Shown: positions 34,962 through 45,551 of the stretch, in pieces
How the letters are laid out: the number at the start of each line of letters is the position of its first letter
Numbering within the stretch: position 1 is the first letter of the stretch
Source of the DNA: Chromohalobacter marismortui
Lineage (GTDB): Bacteria; Pseudomonadota; Gammaproteobacteria; Pseudomonadales; Halomonadaceae
DNA length: 64,000 nt
Direction: 5' to 3'
Assembly: GCF_004364315.1 (NCBI RefSeq)
Contig: NZ_SOBR01000002.1
Span: 124,001 to 188,000, forward strand
The notes under the pieces: model-generated
Database searches by the model: none
The model's input: only the letters and a program-made list of their open reading frames with translations
What the model was told of the DNA's origin: nothing
Translations under genes and position numbers: made by a program

Positions 34962-36095
34962 CTATCGCAAATGCACGCTCGCATAGGTGGGTTCGCCTTG
35001 CGCCTGGGCCAGGGCCTGCATGGCACTGGAGGTGCGTGGCGCGACATAAGCGTCGTCTTCACTGCCCGCGGGCTGCGTGGCGGGCGTCAGTGCCACGCTG
35101 GCGCTCGCCAGACGCATCTGGCGTTCGTCGCGCGGCGGCGTGCCGAAGTATTCCCGATAGCACTTGGAAAAATGCGGTGTGGAAACGAACCCGCACACCG
35201 AGGCGATTTCGATGATCGACATCGACGTCTGGCGCAGCAACTGTCGAGCCCGGGTCAGTCGCAGCTTGAGGTAATAGCGCGACGGCGAGCAACTCAAGTA
35301 TTTCTGGAATAGGCGCTCGAGTTGGCGACGCGAGACGTTCACGTAGTTCGCCAGCTCGTCGAGGGCAATGGGCTCCTCCAGATTGGCCTCCATCAGCGCC
35401 ACGATTTCGAGCAACTTGGGCTGGCTAGTTCCCAGCACGTGTCGCAACGGCACGCGCTGCTGATCTTGTTCGCCACGCATACGGTCGCAAATGAACATGT
35501 CGGAGATCGCCGCCGATAACTCACGGCCGTGATCACGGGCGATCAACGTCAGCATCATGTCCATCGGCGCCGTCCCACCGGAGGCCGTGGCGCGATCGCG
35601 GTCGATCGAAAACAATCGCGTCGTCAAGGTAGCGCGCGGATAGGCTTCCTGCGCAGCGGCCTGGAATTCCCAGTGAATGCTGCATTCGTAGCCATCCAGC
35701 AGCCCCGCCTTGGCCAGCGCCCAACTGCCGGTACACAGCGCGCCAATGCGCCGCGACTGGCGCGCCTGAGCCTGCAGCCACAGCACGTGTTCACGCGTGA
35801 CATGACGCTGGATACCGACACCGCCACACACGAACACCATGTCGAGCGCCAACGGCTCATGCATGCCGTTATCCGGCGTGATCAGCAAGCCATCGCTGGC
35901 CCGCACGGCCTCGCCATCGGTACTCAGCGTGGTCCATTGGTAGAGTTCACGCCCCGCCAACTGGTTAGCCATGCGCAACGGCTCCACCGCCGAGGCCAAC
36001 GAGATCAGCGTGAAATTATCCATCAACAAGAAGCCCAGACGCATGGGCGTCTTGGGGACGTCCGGCGTCGCGGGGCGATCGCTCGAGCGGGTCAT
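34962..36095 (-). CDS. gbdR: GbdR, AraC/GlxA-type activator of betaine catabolism
   Basis: 377 residues: an N-terminal DJ-1/PfpI-like sensing domain (LGFLLMDNFTLISLASAVEPLR, then FVCGGVGIQRHV and IGALCTGSWALAKAGLL with the elbow Cys), followed by a C-terminal AraC helix-turn-helix domain (VNVSRRQLERLFQKYLSCSPS and IIEIASVCGFVSTPHFSKCYREYFG). In Pseudomonas GbdR responds to glycine betaine and dimethylglycine and activates gbc, dgc and sox genes. Here it is beside the dgc operon on the same strand but separated by a hairpin and a promoter-sized gap. SD GGAGGAGAA is strong. Confidence 0.92.
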   Translation of the reverse strand: MTRSSDRPATPDVPKTPMRLGFLLMDNFTLISLASAVEPLRMANQLAGRELYQWTTLSTDGEAVRASDGLLITPDNGMHEPLALDMVFVCGGVGIQRHVTREHVLWLQAQARQSRRIGALCTGSWALAKAGLLDGYECSIHWEFQAAAQEAYPRATLTTRLFSIDRDRATASGGTAPMDMMLTLIARDHGRELSAAISDMFICDRMRGEQDQQRVPLRHVLGTSQPKLLEIVALMEANLEEPIALDELANYVNVSRRQLERLFQKYLSCSPSRYYLKLRLTRARQLLRQTSMSIIEIASVCGFVSTPHFSKCYREYFGTPPRDERQMRLASASVALTPATQPAGSEDDAYVAPRTSSAMQALAQAQGEPTYASVHLR

Positions 36096-36264
36096 CAGCG
36101 GTTCTCCTCCATGTCACGTTCGGAGCCACTGGTAATGCTTCACCAGGGGGATATTGTCATTGTAGGAAGTCAGGTACAACGCCTCGAGTGTGACGAGAAG
36201 GCGCCCCCTCAACGTATCTAAAAGCGTCATCCAGCGCTATCAAAAACGACATGCTTTGACGTTT

Positions 36265-36304
36265 TCAAGAAAATGCCTCGCCCCCGTTCATTGGGGCGAG
36301 GCAT
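36265..36304 (-). terminator. Rho-independent terminator after fghA
   Basis: Perfect 12-bp stem ATGCCTCGCCCC / GGGGCGAGGCAT (36273-36284 with 36293-36304), followed on the minus strand by TTTCTTGAAAACG. It lies 50 bases past the fghA stop and would end the frmA-fghA message. The rest of 36096-36353 shows nothing decisive. Confidence 0.75.
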
Positions 36305-36353
36305 GGAGGCAACACGACATCGCGCGAGCTGTCGGCAACGCAACGGCGTGGGA

Positions 36354-37211
36354 CTAACGCTTTCGCTGTAAATGCTTGGCGTGATAATGCAAATGCTCTT
36401 CGATGAAGGTCGCGATGAAGAAATAGCTATGATCGTAGCCCGGCTGACGGCGCAGCGTCAGCGGATGATCGTGTTTCTCGCACGTGGCTTCGATGCGCTC
36501 CGGCATGAGCTGTTCATCGAGAAAATTATCGGCCTCGCCCTGATCGATGAACAGCGGCTGGCGCGAGGCGCCCTTGGCAATCAGCTCGCAGGCGTCGTAT
36601 TGCGTCCACTTGCCGTGGTCCTCGCCGAGATAGGCGGTGAAGGCCTTCTGCCCCCAAGGCGAGACAATGGGGTTGACCACCGGCGCGAATGCCGAGACGG
36701 ATGCATAACGACCGGGTTGACGCAAGGCCAATACCAGCGCGCCATGACCGCCCATGGAGTGGCCACTGATGGCTTCACGCCCATTGAGCGGAAAATGCTG
36801 GCGCACCACCGAGGGTAGTTCCTCGGTGACGTAGTCGTACATGCGATAATGCTTGGACCACGGCGCCTGGATGGCATTGACGTAGAATCCCGCTCCCGAC
36901 CCGAAGTCGTAGCTGTCATGCTCGCCGGGCAGCTCGGTGCCGCGCGGGCTGGTATCCGGGCAGACGATGGCCATGCCCAGCTCGGCGGCCACGCGCTGCG
37001 CCCCTGCCTTCTGCATGAAGTTTTCATCATTGCAGGTCAGACCCGACAGCCACCACAACAGCGGCACCTTGTCGGTTTCCGCCTGGGGCGGAAGATAAAT
37101 GGAGAAGATCATCTCGCAATCGAGCGCCCGCGAGTGATGCTTGTAACGCTTCAGCCAACCGCCGAACGACTTGGTGGCGGAAACCAGCTCCAGCGATTCG
37201 GACATGGTCAT
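36354..37211 (-). CDS. fghA: S-formylglutathione hydrolase
   Basis: 285 residues of the esterase D / FghA family. It hydrolyses S-formylglutathione to formate and glutathione. The nucleophile elbow is SGHSMGGHGALVLALR (Ser near 150); the Asp and His are likely in QGEADNFLDEQLMPE and GYDHSYFFIATFIEEH. WLSGLTCNDENFMQKAGAQR is a family hallmark. ATGs at 37211 and 37205 are both usable. It follows frmA by 147 bases, a gap with a 21-base tandem repeat, and the two catalyse consecutive steps. Confidence 0.93.
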   Translation of the reverse strand: MTMSESLELVSATKSFGGWLKRYKHHSRALDCEMIFSIYLPPQAETDKVPLLWWLSGLTCNDENFMQKAGAQRVAAELGMAIVCPDTSPRGTELPGEHDSYDFGSGAGFYVNAIQAPWSKHYRMYDYVTEELPSVVRQHFPLNGREAISGHSMGGHGALVLALRQPGRYASVSAFAPVVNPIVSPWGQKAFTAYLGEDHGKWTQYDACELIAKGASRQPLFIDQGEADNFLDEQLMPERIEATCEKHDHPLTLRRQPGYDHSYFFIATFIEEHLHYHAKHLQRKR

Positions 37212-37314
37212 GGTGCTCTCCCTGAGAAACCGACGGCATCGAGCCGCCGGCGGATGGAACGACGTCGGAACGCGCCCGGGCGCGATGAATCACCAAAGGC
37301 GCGTGTCAAGCGCC

Positions 37315-37356
37315 TGTCGCGCGGCTTCGGGCGCGTGTCGCGCGGCTTCGGGCGCG
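37315..37356. repeat. 21-base tandem repeat between frmA and fghA
   Basis: Two exact copies of the unit starting TGTCGCGCGGCTTCG (37315-37335 and 37336-37356), followed by TGTC of a third copy. It ends three bases before the frmA stop codon on the plus-strand map, so it lies immediately downstream of frmA. The unit is itself GC-rich and could fold. Confidence 0.85.
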
Positions 37357-37358
37357 TG

Positions 37359-38522
<1,164 letters not shown>

Positions 38523-38614
38523 CTAGGCGCGCGTGGTTAACCCCACCAGTCTAGGCAGTCGGCACGCTTGGATAAATGCTTACGACGTCACAACATTATT
38601 GCCATGGAGCAACA

Positions 38615-39499
38615 ATGCAGCGCTGGGATCGCATCGAAGCTTTCATCGAAGTCGCCCGCTTGGGTACGTTTTCCGGCGCCGCCCGCCATCTGCAGGTGTC
38701 CACGTCCCATGTGAGCCGCCTGATCGGGCAACTCGAGAGCCAACTCGGCACGACGCTCTTGTATCGCACCACGCGCCAGACGCGCCTCACCGATGCCGGC
38801 GCACTCTACTACCGACATTGTCGGCATCTATTCGACGGTTTTCGCGAGGCCGAAGAGGCCATCGTCGACTTCCAGTCGCGCCCCAAGGGCACGCTGCGGC
38901 TGACCTGCGCCACCACGTTCGGCGAGCGCTACATCGCCCCGCTGGTCAATGACTTCCAGTGCTTGCATCCACAGCTCGAAATCGACATGAACTTCACCAA
39001 CCGCCAAGTCGAGCTGATCGAGGAGGGGTTCGATGTCGCCATCCGCATGGGCGTGCTACGTAATTCCAGCCTGATCGCCCGGCGGCTGTGCGAACGCCGT
39101 GAGTATGTGGTGGGGTCGCCGGCCTACTTCGAACGCGCCGCACCACCGCACTCGCTGGCTGAGCTGCCCCATCACAATTGCCTGCGCGGATCACGCGACA
39201 GCTGGCTGTTCGAGGTCAGTGGCCGGCGCCGGGAAGTGCGTATCGAAGGCCGCTGGCGCGCCAATTCTGGGCCGGCATTGCTCGACGCGGTATTGAAGGG
39301 CTTAGGACTGGCGCAACTGCCTGACTACTATATCGCGCCCTATCTGGCCACGGGCGAGCTGGTGCCGGTGCTGACGGCTTATCAGTTCACCGACACCGCC
39401 GTATGGGCCATTTACCCGCGCCACCGTCACTTGTCACCCAAGGTGCGCCAGTTCGTCGACTTTCTGGTCGCGCGTCTACCGGTCGCGTTACAGGGCTGA
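38615..39499 (+). CDS. LysR-family regulator divergent from frmA
   Basis: 294 residues from the ATG at 38615 (GGAGC upstream). N-terminal winged helix-turn-helix (EAFIEVARLGTFSGAARHLQVSTSHVSRLIGQLE) and a periplasmic-binding-like effector domain with FGERYIAPLVNDF. It is divergent from frmA over 146 bases, the classic arrangement for a LysR protein that controls its neighbour; the inducer is unknown. The stop is 3 bases from the stop of the convergent Crp/Fnr gene. Confidence 0.88.
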   Translation: MQRWDRIEAFIEVARLGTFSGAARHLQVSTSHVSRLIGQLESQLGTTLLYRTTRQTRLTDAGALYYRHCRHLFDGFREAEEAIVDFQSRPKGTLRLTCATTFGERYIAPLVNDFQCLHPQLEIDMNFTNRQVELIEEGFDVAIRMGVLRNSSLIARRLCERREYVVGSPAYFERAAPPHSLAELPHHNCLRGSRDSWLFEVSGRRREVRIEGRWRANSGPALLDAVLKGLGLAQLPDYYIAPYLATGELVPVLTAYQFTDTAVWAIYPRHRHLSPKVRQFVDFLVARLPVALQG

Positions 39500-39502
39500 T
39501 CC

Positions 39503-40240
39503 TTACTCTCCCGCCATTGGCCCCAATCCGTCGCGCAAATAGCGGCCTGCGAACTCGGCCTCACGGGCCAGCGCATCAGGATCGAGCAGCTCGACCCACT
39601 GACGCTCGCGGAGCAACAGGCCATCCTCGCGAAATCCACTCAGCGTCCGGCTGATATGCACCGACGTGAGGCCCAGCGCGTCGCCCAGTTGTTGCTGTGA
39701 CAATGGCAGACGGAAACGCCGCGTAGCATGCGGCATAGTGCGCTGCAAGCGCATATACATCTCATAGATGAGATGTGCCACTTTCTGACGTGCGCTGCGC
39801 CGCGCCAGATTGACCAGGCGCTCGGTCAGCAAGGCTTGCTGCTGGGAGGAGACCGCGAAGAAAATCATCGACAGCGTGAAGGACTCGCGAAACACCTCGA
39901 GCAAGCGGCGATGAGGAAAATCGCAGACGATGCCGTCGTCGATCATCATCACACCCGCCAGACGCTCTTGAAAGGCGAATTCGCGCAGGCCGATGACATC
40001 CCCCGGCAGGTAGATTTCGAGGATCTGGCGCGAGCCGTCTTCCATGTCACGAAAGGAATACGCCCACCCCTTGGAAAGCGTGCAGAAGCGCCCCGCTGGA
40101 TCGTCGGTTTGCCACAACGCCTCCCCCCGCTCTACCTCGCGCGGCTCGCGTTCGAGCGAGTCCAGCAGGGCTTCGTCACTCTCGGTAAGGTTCGCGTAAT
40201 GCCTGAAATGGCGGATGATACAGCTATCGTTCTCGCTCAT
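39503..40240 (-). CDS. Crp/Fnr-family transcriptional regulator
   Basis: 245 residues: a cNMP-binding-like beta barrel (EALWQTDDPAGRFCTLSKGWAYSF, then LEIYLPGDVIGLREFAF) and a C-terminal winged helix (LPLSQQQLGDALGLTSVHISRTLSGFREDGLL). The Cys set that binds [4Fe-4S] in FNR/ANR is absent (only Cys7 near the N-terminus), so it is not an FNR oxygen sensor by that mechanism. The cAMP site is also not convincing. Role and ligand are unknown. It lies downstream of sdaA on the same strand but after a terminator. Confidence 0.88.
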   Translation of the reverse strand: MSENDSCIIRHFRHYANLTESDEALLDSLEREPREVERGEALWQTDDPAGRFCTLSKGWAYSFRDMEDGSRQILEIYLPGDVIGLREFAFQERLAGVMMIDDGIVCDFPHRRLLEVFRESFTLSMIFFAVSSQQQALLTERLVNLARRSARQKVAHLIYEMYMRLQRTMPHATRRFRLPLSQQQLGDALGLTSVHISRTLSGFREDGLLLRERQWVELLDPDALAREAEFAGRYLRDGLGPMAGE

Positions 40241-40360
40241 GATCTTTCGTATTCCGTCGGGAGTCCTGGAGACAGTGCGCTGAGCCTATCCCGGCAACGC
40301 CAAGCGCACTATTCACGACGAAATAAAACCATAGAAGGCCACACGGTGCGATCCCGAATC

Positions 40361-40386
40361 AAAAAAAGGACACCATCAAGGTGTCC
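40361..40386 (-). terminator. Rho-independent terminator of sdaA
   Basis: GGACACC / GGTGTCC stem with an ATCAA loop (40368-40386) followed on the minus strand by seven T (40361-40367). It lies 26 bases past the sdaA stop. Confidence 0.88.
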
Positions 40387-40412
40387 CAAAGGGTTGATCG
40401 AGTGATTCGACG

Positions 40413-41792
40413 TCAGCATTCGATGGCATTCACCGCCAGGCCACCACGCGAAGTTTCCTTGTATTTGTCCTGCATGTCGGCGCCGGTATCGCGCATGGTG
40501 CGAATGACCCGGTCGAGGGATACGAAATGCTCGCCGTCGCCGCCCAACGCCATCTGCGCAGCGTTGATGGCCTTCACCGAGGCGATGGCGTTGCGCTCGA
40601 TGCAGGGCACCTGCACCAGGCCGCCGATGGGGTCGCAGGTCAATCCCAGGTTGTGCTCGAGACCGATCTCGGCGGCATTCTCGACCTGCGCGGGCGTACC
40701 GCCCATTACGTCGGCAAGCCCGGCGGCGGCCATGGCGCAGGCCGAGCCGACCTCCCCTTGGCAACCGACCTCGGCGCCAGAAATCGAGGCATTCTTCTTG
40801 CACAGGATACCGATGGCACCGGCCGCCAGCAGAAAATCCACGACATCGCGTTCACTGGCATCCGGTTGAAACTGCATATAGTAGTGCAGTACCGCCGGCA
40901 CAATGCCCGCCGCACCGTTGGTCGGCGCGGTCACCATGCGCCCGCCGGCGGCGTTTTCCTCGTTGACGGCCAGGGCGAAGACATTGACCCAATCCATGGC
41001 CGAAAAGGTCGAGGCGATGACGCTGGTATTGTCGCTGGCTGCCTGCAAGCGCCGATGCAAGATACTTGCACGACGCTTGACGTTGAGCCCACCAGGCAGG
41101 ACGCCATCATGACGCAGGCCGTTGTCGACGCAGTCTTTCATCGCCACCCAGATATGCCACAGCGCATCGCGGACGCTGTCCTCGTCGCGCCAAGCCTTCT
41201 CGTTCTCGAGCATCAACTCGGAGATGCGCAGCCCATGGGTGCGGCACAGCGCCAGCAATTCATCCGCCGTCGCAAAGTCGTAGGGCAAGGTTGTGGTGTC
41301 GGTATCCAGCGCACCGTTGGCGGCCTGGGCCTCGTCGATGACGAAACCGCCGCCCACGGAGTAATAGGTATTGCGGTAAAGTTCTTCATCATGAGCATGC
41401 GCGATGAGGCGCAACGCATTGGGATGGTAGGCGAGCGGCGCGTCATACCACTGCATGTCGCGCTTCCAGGGAAACGAGATAGGGTGTTGACCCGCCAGCA
41501 GCAAGGTCTGCGATTCACGTAGCTCCTCCATGCAGGCGGGCATGATCTCGGGATCGATGGTCTCGGGACGCTCGCCCATGAGTCCCATGATCACGGCCTG
41601 GTCCGTGCCATGCCCTTCGCCAGTGGCACACAGCGAACCATGCAGATGCACTTCGATGCGCGTGACACGCGTCAGCCAGTCATGCACGCGCAACACATCG
41701 ATGAAGTCGCAGGCCGCACGCATGGGACCGACCGTATGCGAACTGGAGGGGCCAATTCCCACCTTGAATAGATCGAACACACTAATTGCCAT
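40413..41792 (-). CDS. sdaA: L-serine ammonia-lyase, Fe-S type
   Basis: 459 residues from the ATG at 41792, preferred over the upstream GTG at 41801 for its GAGGTG site. It converts L-serine to pyruvate and ammonia. The start [21 protein letters not shown] is diagnostic, and the C-terminal alpha domain has [24 protein letters not shown] cysteines that bind the [4Fe-4S] cluster. In a betaine degrader it carries glycine-derived serine into central metabolism. Divergent from a GcvA-like LysR gene, which may regulate it. Confidence 0.95.
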   Translation of the reverse strand: MAISVFDLFKVGIGPSSSHTVGPMRAACDFIDVLRVHDWLTRVTRIEVHLHGSLCATGEGHGTDQAVIMGLMGERPETIDPEIMPACMEELRESQTLLLAGQHPISFPWKRDMQWYDAPLAYHPNALRLIAHAHDEELYRNTYYSVGGGFVIDEAQAANGALDTDTTTLPYDFATADELLALCRTHGLRISELMLENEKAWRDEDSVRDALWHIWVAMKDCVDNGLRHDGVLPGGLNVKRRASILHRRLQAASDNTSVIASTFSAMDWVNVFALAVNEENAAGGRMVTAPTNGAAGIVPAVLHYYMQFQPDASERDVVDFLLAAGAIGILCKKNASISGAEVGCQGEVGSACAMAAAGLADVMGGTPAQVENAAEIGLEHNLGLTCDPIGGLVQVPCIERNAIASVKAINAAQMALGGDGEHFVSLDRVIRTMRDTGADMQDKYKETSRGGLAVNAIEC

Positions 41793-41930
41793 GCGTGACA
41801 CCTCGAGCCGTCTTCATGAATCAAATTTTCTAAACGAGCTTGTCAGCCACTCGATTTGATTCTAGCTTGGTGCCAGCCTGAACGCCGGGCAACGGAGAAT
41901 AATTCGACAAAGCTTTAGAATCACTAAACC

Positions 41931-42854
41931 ATGAGCCGCACCCTGCACGCCCAAACCCATGCCTGGCTGAAAGTCTTCACCATCAGTGCCCGACACCTTT
42001 CCTTTACGCGGGCCGCGGAAGAGCTGCATGTGACGACCGGTGCGGTCAGCCAGCAGATCAAACAGCTCGAGGAACGCCTGGGCTTCAAGCTCTTCCGGCG
42101 CCTGCCACGACGCCTGGAGCTCACTGACGAAGGCCAACGCCTGGCTGCCGTGGTCGATCAAGCCTACGATGCGGTCGGCATGGAGGTACGTCGTCTGCGC
42201 ACGGGGGTCATGAGCGGTGTCCTGCGCCTGCGTTGCGTGCCTTCCTTTCTCGCCAAATGGTTGATGCCAAGACTGACGCGCTTGCAGGCACGCTTTCCCG
42301 ACATCGAGTTGCATGTCGCCTCCGAGGACAGCAACCTGTCACTGCGCGAGGGCGAGTTCGAGCTGGCCATCGACCTGAATGACGGGCGCTATGCGGGTTT
42401 CCAGATCACGCCGCTGATGGATGAGGAAATCTTTGCGGTATGCTCGCCACAACTGTTGCGACGCCGTCCGCCGCTGGTGCGTCCCGAGGACCTGGGCTAT
42501 TACCCGCTATTGCATGACGTTACCGCATGGCGCGGCAGTCATGATTACGCCGAGTGGGAACATTATCTGAACGCCCTGGACGCCGGTTCCGTCAATGTGC
42601 GGCGAGGTTATACCTTCAACCGCAACCACCTGACGGTAGAGGCGGCCATCGCCGGCATGGGCGTGGCGATCGCGCGGCGCACGCTGATTACCGATGAGCT
42701 GGACACCGGGGCATTGATAGCACCGTTCGCTGGCGCCGTGGCCACCGGCAAGACCTATGGCCTGGTCTATCATCCCGGCGCACTGGACGATCGCCGAGTG
42801 CGTGCCGTGCATGACTGGATCGTCGAGGAAGCGGCACGCGGCCATGGCCATTGA
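41931..42854 (+). CDS. LysR-family regulator, GcvA-like
   Basis: 307 residues. Helix-turn-helix RHLSFTRAAEELHVTTGAVSQQIKQLEERLG, followed by LFRRLPRRLELTDEGQRL, is typical of the GcvA/AmpR branch. It faces sdaA divergently across 138 bases and precedes the BCCT transporter by about 195 bases on the same strand. Control of serine deamination, or of the transporter, is a reasonable inference; no inducer can be read from the sequence. Confidence 0.87.
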   Translation: MSRTLHAQTHAWLKVFTISARHLSFTRAAEELHVTTGAVSQQIKQLEERLGFKLFRRLPRRLELTDEGQRLAAVVDQAYDAVGMEVRRLRTGVMSGVLRLRCVPSFLAKWLMPRLTRLQARFPDIELHVASEDSNLSLREGEFELAIDLNDGRYAGFQITPLMDEEIFAVCSPQLLRRRPPLVRPEDLGYYPLLHDVTAWRGSHDYAEWEHYLNALDAGSVNVRRGYTFNRNHLTVEAAIAGMGVAIARRTLITDELDTGALIAPFAGAVATGKTYGLVYHPGALDDRRVRAVHDWIVEEAARGHGH

Positions 42855-43048
42855 ATGCCAGGTCGATTCCGCCGAGAATGCATTTTTTTGCGAAACACCG
42901 CACAAAACGTTTAAGGTCTCGATGGCAAAAACGACTCAACTCTGCAAACTTATTGAGTACAATAGCTTTTAAGCACAATACGCTAATTGCCAACACGGCA
43001 TTCTCGCGTCAATGACGCATCTACGCTTACCTGAGACGGAGAATTCTC

Positions 43049-44692
43049 ATGGACAAACGTTCGCAGGACGATACGCAAGAGCCGAATGCGGGCTCCGAGG
43101 GCGTACCGGCTCCGGATGGGCCGGCCAACCTGATCGATACCGACTACGTCATAGGTCAAGACAACATCACCTCGACGAAGTTCGGCATCGATTTCGACCT
43201 TCACGGCAAGGTCTTCACGATCTCGTCGTTGATGATCTTATTCTTCGTCATCGTGACACTGGCGTTCCAGAACCAGGTGGAGCCGATCTTCAATGCCATG
43301 TTCTCGTTCTTGACGGGCAACATGGATTGGTTCTTTCTCCTGGCTGCCAATATTTTCGTGATACTTGCCATCGTGTTGATCTTCACGCCTTTGAGCAAGG
43401 TGCGTATCGGCGGCGCTCACGCCACGCCGGACTTCAGCTATGCCGGCTGGTTCGCCATGCTGTTCGCGGCGGGGATGGGCATCGGCTTGATGTTCTACGG
43501 CGTCTCCGAGCCGATGACGCATTTCAGCACCTCGATGCAGGGTGCATCGAGCGCGCCCTTGGGCGGCGCCCCTGGCAATGAGCAAGCCGCCATACAACTC
43601 GCCATGTCCGCGACGATTTTCCACTGGGGGCTTCACCCTTGGGGCGTTTACGCCATTGTCGCACTGTCGCTGGCCCTGTTTGCCTACAACAAGGGCCTCC
43701 CGCTGACCATGCGCTCGATCTTCTACCCGATTCTGGGGGAGCGCATCTGGGGATGGCCGGGTCATGTCATCGACATTCTGGCGGTCTTCGCCACGCTCTT
43801 CGGCCTGGCCACCTCTCTCGGGCTGGGTGCGTCCCAGGCTTCGGCGGGGCTGCACTATCTGTTCGATACGCCCAACACCAATACCACCATGGTGCTGTTG
43901 ATCTTTGGTATCACGCTGGTGGCACTGGGCTCGGTGCTTGCCGGGGTCGACAAGGGTGTACAGCGCCTTTCTCAGCTCAACATGGCGTTGGCCTTCCTGC
44001 TGCTGCTGTTCGTGATTTTCGTCGGCCCGACACTGCTGATCGCCACCGGCTTTTTCGAGAACCTGTGGGGTTATGCCAAGAACCTCCCCGCCCTTTCCAA
44101 TCCCTTTGGACGTGAGGACACCGGCTTCACGCAAGGCTGGACGGCCTACTACTGGGCCTGGTGGATCTCCTGGTCACCGTTCGTGGGCATGTTCATCGCG
44201 CGTGTCAGCCGTGGTCGCACCGTCCGCGAATTCCTGATCGCCGTGCTGGTGGTACCGACCCTGGTCTCGGTCCTGTGGATGACGGCCTTCGGCAGTACCG
44301 CCATCGACCAGTACATCAACCAAGGCTTCGAAGGCGTCAAGAATGCCGCGCTGGAATTGCAACTGTTTACCATGCTCGGCCAACTGCCGCTGACCGCGAT
44401 CACTTCGTTCGTGGGCATCGTGCTGGTGATGGTCTTCTTCATCACCTCATCGGATTCCGGCTCGCTGGTCATCGACTCGATCACTGCCGGCGGCAAGGTC
44501 GATGCGCCCAAGCCTCAGCGTATCTTCTGGGCCTTGATCGAAGGCGCGATCGCCATCGCCCTGCTGCTGGGGGGTGGCCTCACCGCGCTGCAGACAGCGG
44601 TCATCACCACGGGCCTGCCCTTTACGCTGGTTCTGCTGGTGGCCTGCTACGCCATCGTCAAAGGCTTGATGAGCGAACCACGCGGCACCTGA
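43049..44692 (+). CDS. BCCT-family betaine/choline/carnitine transporter
   Basis: 547 residues with about 12 membrane helices. The BCCT signature AWWISWSPFVGMFIARVSRGRT (split around residues 370-391) and a Trp-rich binding region are clear. The stretch AAGMGIGLMFYGVSEPM has GMGIG, as in sodium-coupled betaine carriers such as BetP, rather than the GIGID of proton-coupled BetT, so sodium-coupled betaine uptake is my preferred guess. The C-terminal tail is short, so it lacks the long osmosensing tail of BetP/BetT. RBS CGGAGA. It ends at a strong terminator. Confidence 0.9.
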   Translation: MDKRSQDDTQEPNAGSEGVPAPDGPANLIDTDYVIGQDNITSTKFGIDFDLHGKVFTISSLMILFFVIVTLAFQNQVEPIFNAMFSFLTGNMDWFFLLAANIFVILAIVLIFTPLSKVRIGGAHATPDFSYAGWFAMLFAAGMGIGLMFYGVSEPMTHFSTSMQGASSAPLGGAPGNEQAAIQLAMSATIFHWGLHPWGVYAIVALSLALFAYNKGLPLTMRSIFYPILGERIWGWPGHVIDILAVFATLFGLATSLGLGASQASAGLHYLFDTPNTNTTMVLLIFGITLVALGSVLAGVDKGVQRLSQLNMALAFLLLLFVIFVGPTLLIATGFFENLWGYAKNLPALSNPFGREDTGFTQGWTAYYWAWWISWSPFVGMFIARVSRGRTVREFLIAVLVVPTLVSVLWMTAFGSTAIDQYINQGFEGVKNAALELQLFTMLGQLPLTAITSFVGIVLVMVFFITSSDSGSLVIDSITAGGKVDAPKPQRIFWALIEGAIAIALLLGGGLTALQTAVITTGLPFTLVLLVACYAIVKGLMSEPRGT

Positions 44693-44719
44693 CGCGAGCA
44701 TTCCACTCGCACCATGCAG

Positions 44720-44750
44720 AAGGCGGCCCCTGGGGGCCGCCTTCTTGCGT
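44720..44750 (+). terminator. Rho-independent terminator of the BCCT gene
   Basis: 11-bp perfect stem AAGGCGGCCCC / GGGGCCGCCTT (44720-44743) with a TG centre, followed by CTTGCGT. It lies 28 bases past the stop. Confidence 0.75.
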
Positions 44751-44821
44751 TGCGACGTCGGTCCGCGACTTCGCCCGGCTGTCATCTCGTCAAACACCGT
44801 CTCGCCAAGCGCCTGCCGCGT

Positions 44822-45544
44822 TCAGTTCCATACCTCGCTCAACGGCGTCTCAGGACGATAGTGATGCGCAATCTGTGCCTGCAGCAGCTCCGCGGTGGCG
44901 AGGGCGTCGATCAGGGCATGGTGTGCCTGATAAGGCGGCAGGCCATAGCGCGTGCGACTATCGGGCAGCCGGATCGAGGCCGGTGGACGTCCCAGCCAAC
45001 GCCGAAAGCGCGCCCACAAGGGCTGACGGTGCAGGCGGGCTTCCAGCGACATGGTATCGATCACCGGGAAGTGAATGCCCTCACCACGGCGTGCCTTGAC
45101 GGCAGCATCAAGGAAGGTACGTTCGATATGTCGGTAATGCACCACGACGATACGCCCAGCCATTACGGCCAATAGCTCATCGAGAACATCATCAAGGTCA
45201 GGGGCCTGCTCGATCTCGCTATGAGTAATATGGTGAAAGGTAATCGAGCGCTCATTGAGAGGACGCGGCGGCCTCACGATCCAGTAGCGCCGTTCGGCAA
45301 GCCGAATGCGCCGTAGATCGAATGGCACCACGCCGATACTGACGATCGCATGACGCTGCTCATCGAGGCCGGTGGTTTCCATGTCCATGGCCAGCATCGG
45401 CACGTCACCGATGGGCGTCTCCGGCCCCGGCATGGCGACATCGAAGTAACGCTCCAAGGCCGTATCGCGCGTTTGCTCGCGACGTGCCATGAAGTAGCTC
45501 GCCCAGGTCGGCGCCTGAGAGCGACGTGAAAGCAGTGGCTTCAT
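44822..45544 (-). CDS. DEDDh-type 3'-5' exonuclease
   Basis: 240 residues with the DnaQ-like exonuclease motifs: MLAMDMETTGLDEQRHAIVSIG (Exo I, Asp and Glu), VVHYRHIERTFLDAA (Exo II), and YQAHHALIDALATAEL (Exo III, His and Asp). It lies 8 bases downstream of the DUF294 gene and is probably co-transcribed with it. That two-gene pairing is common in gammaproteobacteria, often near acetate-use genes, but its purpose is not established. The RBS is weak, as expected for coupled translation. Confidence 0.85.
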   Translation of the reverse strand: MKPLLSRRSQAPTWASYFMARREQTRDTALERYFDVAMPGPETPIGDVPMLAMDMETTGLDEQRHAIVSIGVVPFDLRRIRLAERRYWIVRPPRPLNERSITFHHITHSEIEQAPDLDDVLDELLAVMAGRIVVVHYRHIERTFLDAAVKARRGEGIHFPVIDTMSLEARLHRQPLWARFRRWLGRPPASIRLPDSRTRYGLPPYQAHHALIDALATAELLQAQIAHHYRPETPLSEVWN

Positions 45545-45551
45545 GCGACTA

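Noticed and set aside
42855-43048. Promoter for the BCCT gene (TACAAT at 42958-42963)
   Set aside because: The -10-like hexamer has no acceptable -35 at 16-18 bases, so it is not listed as a feature.
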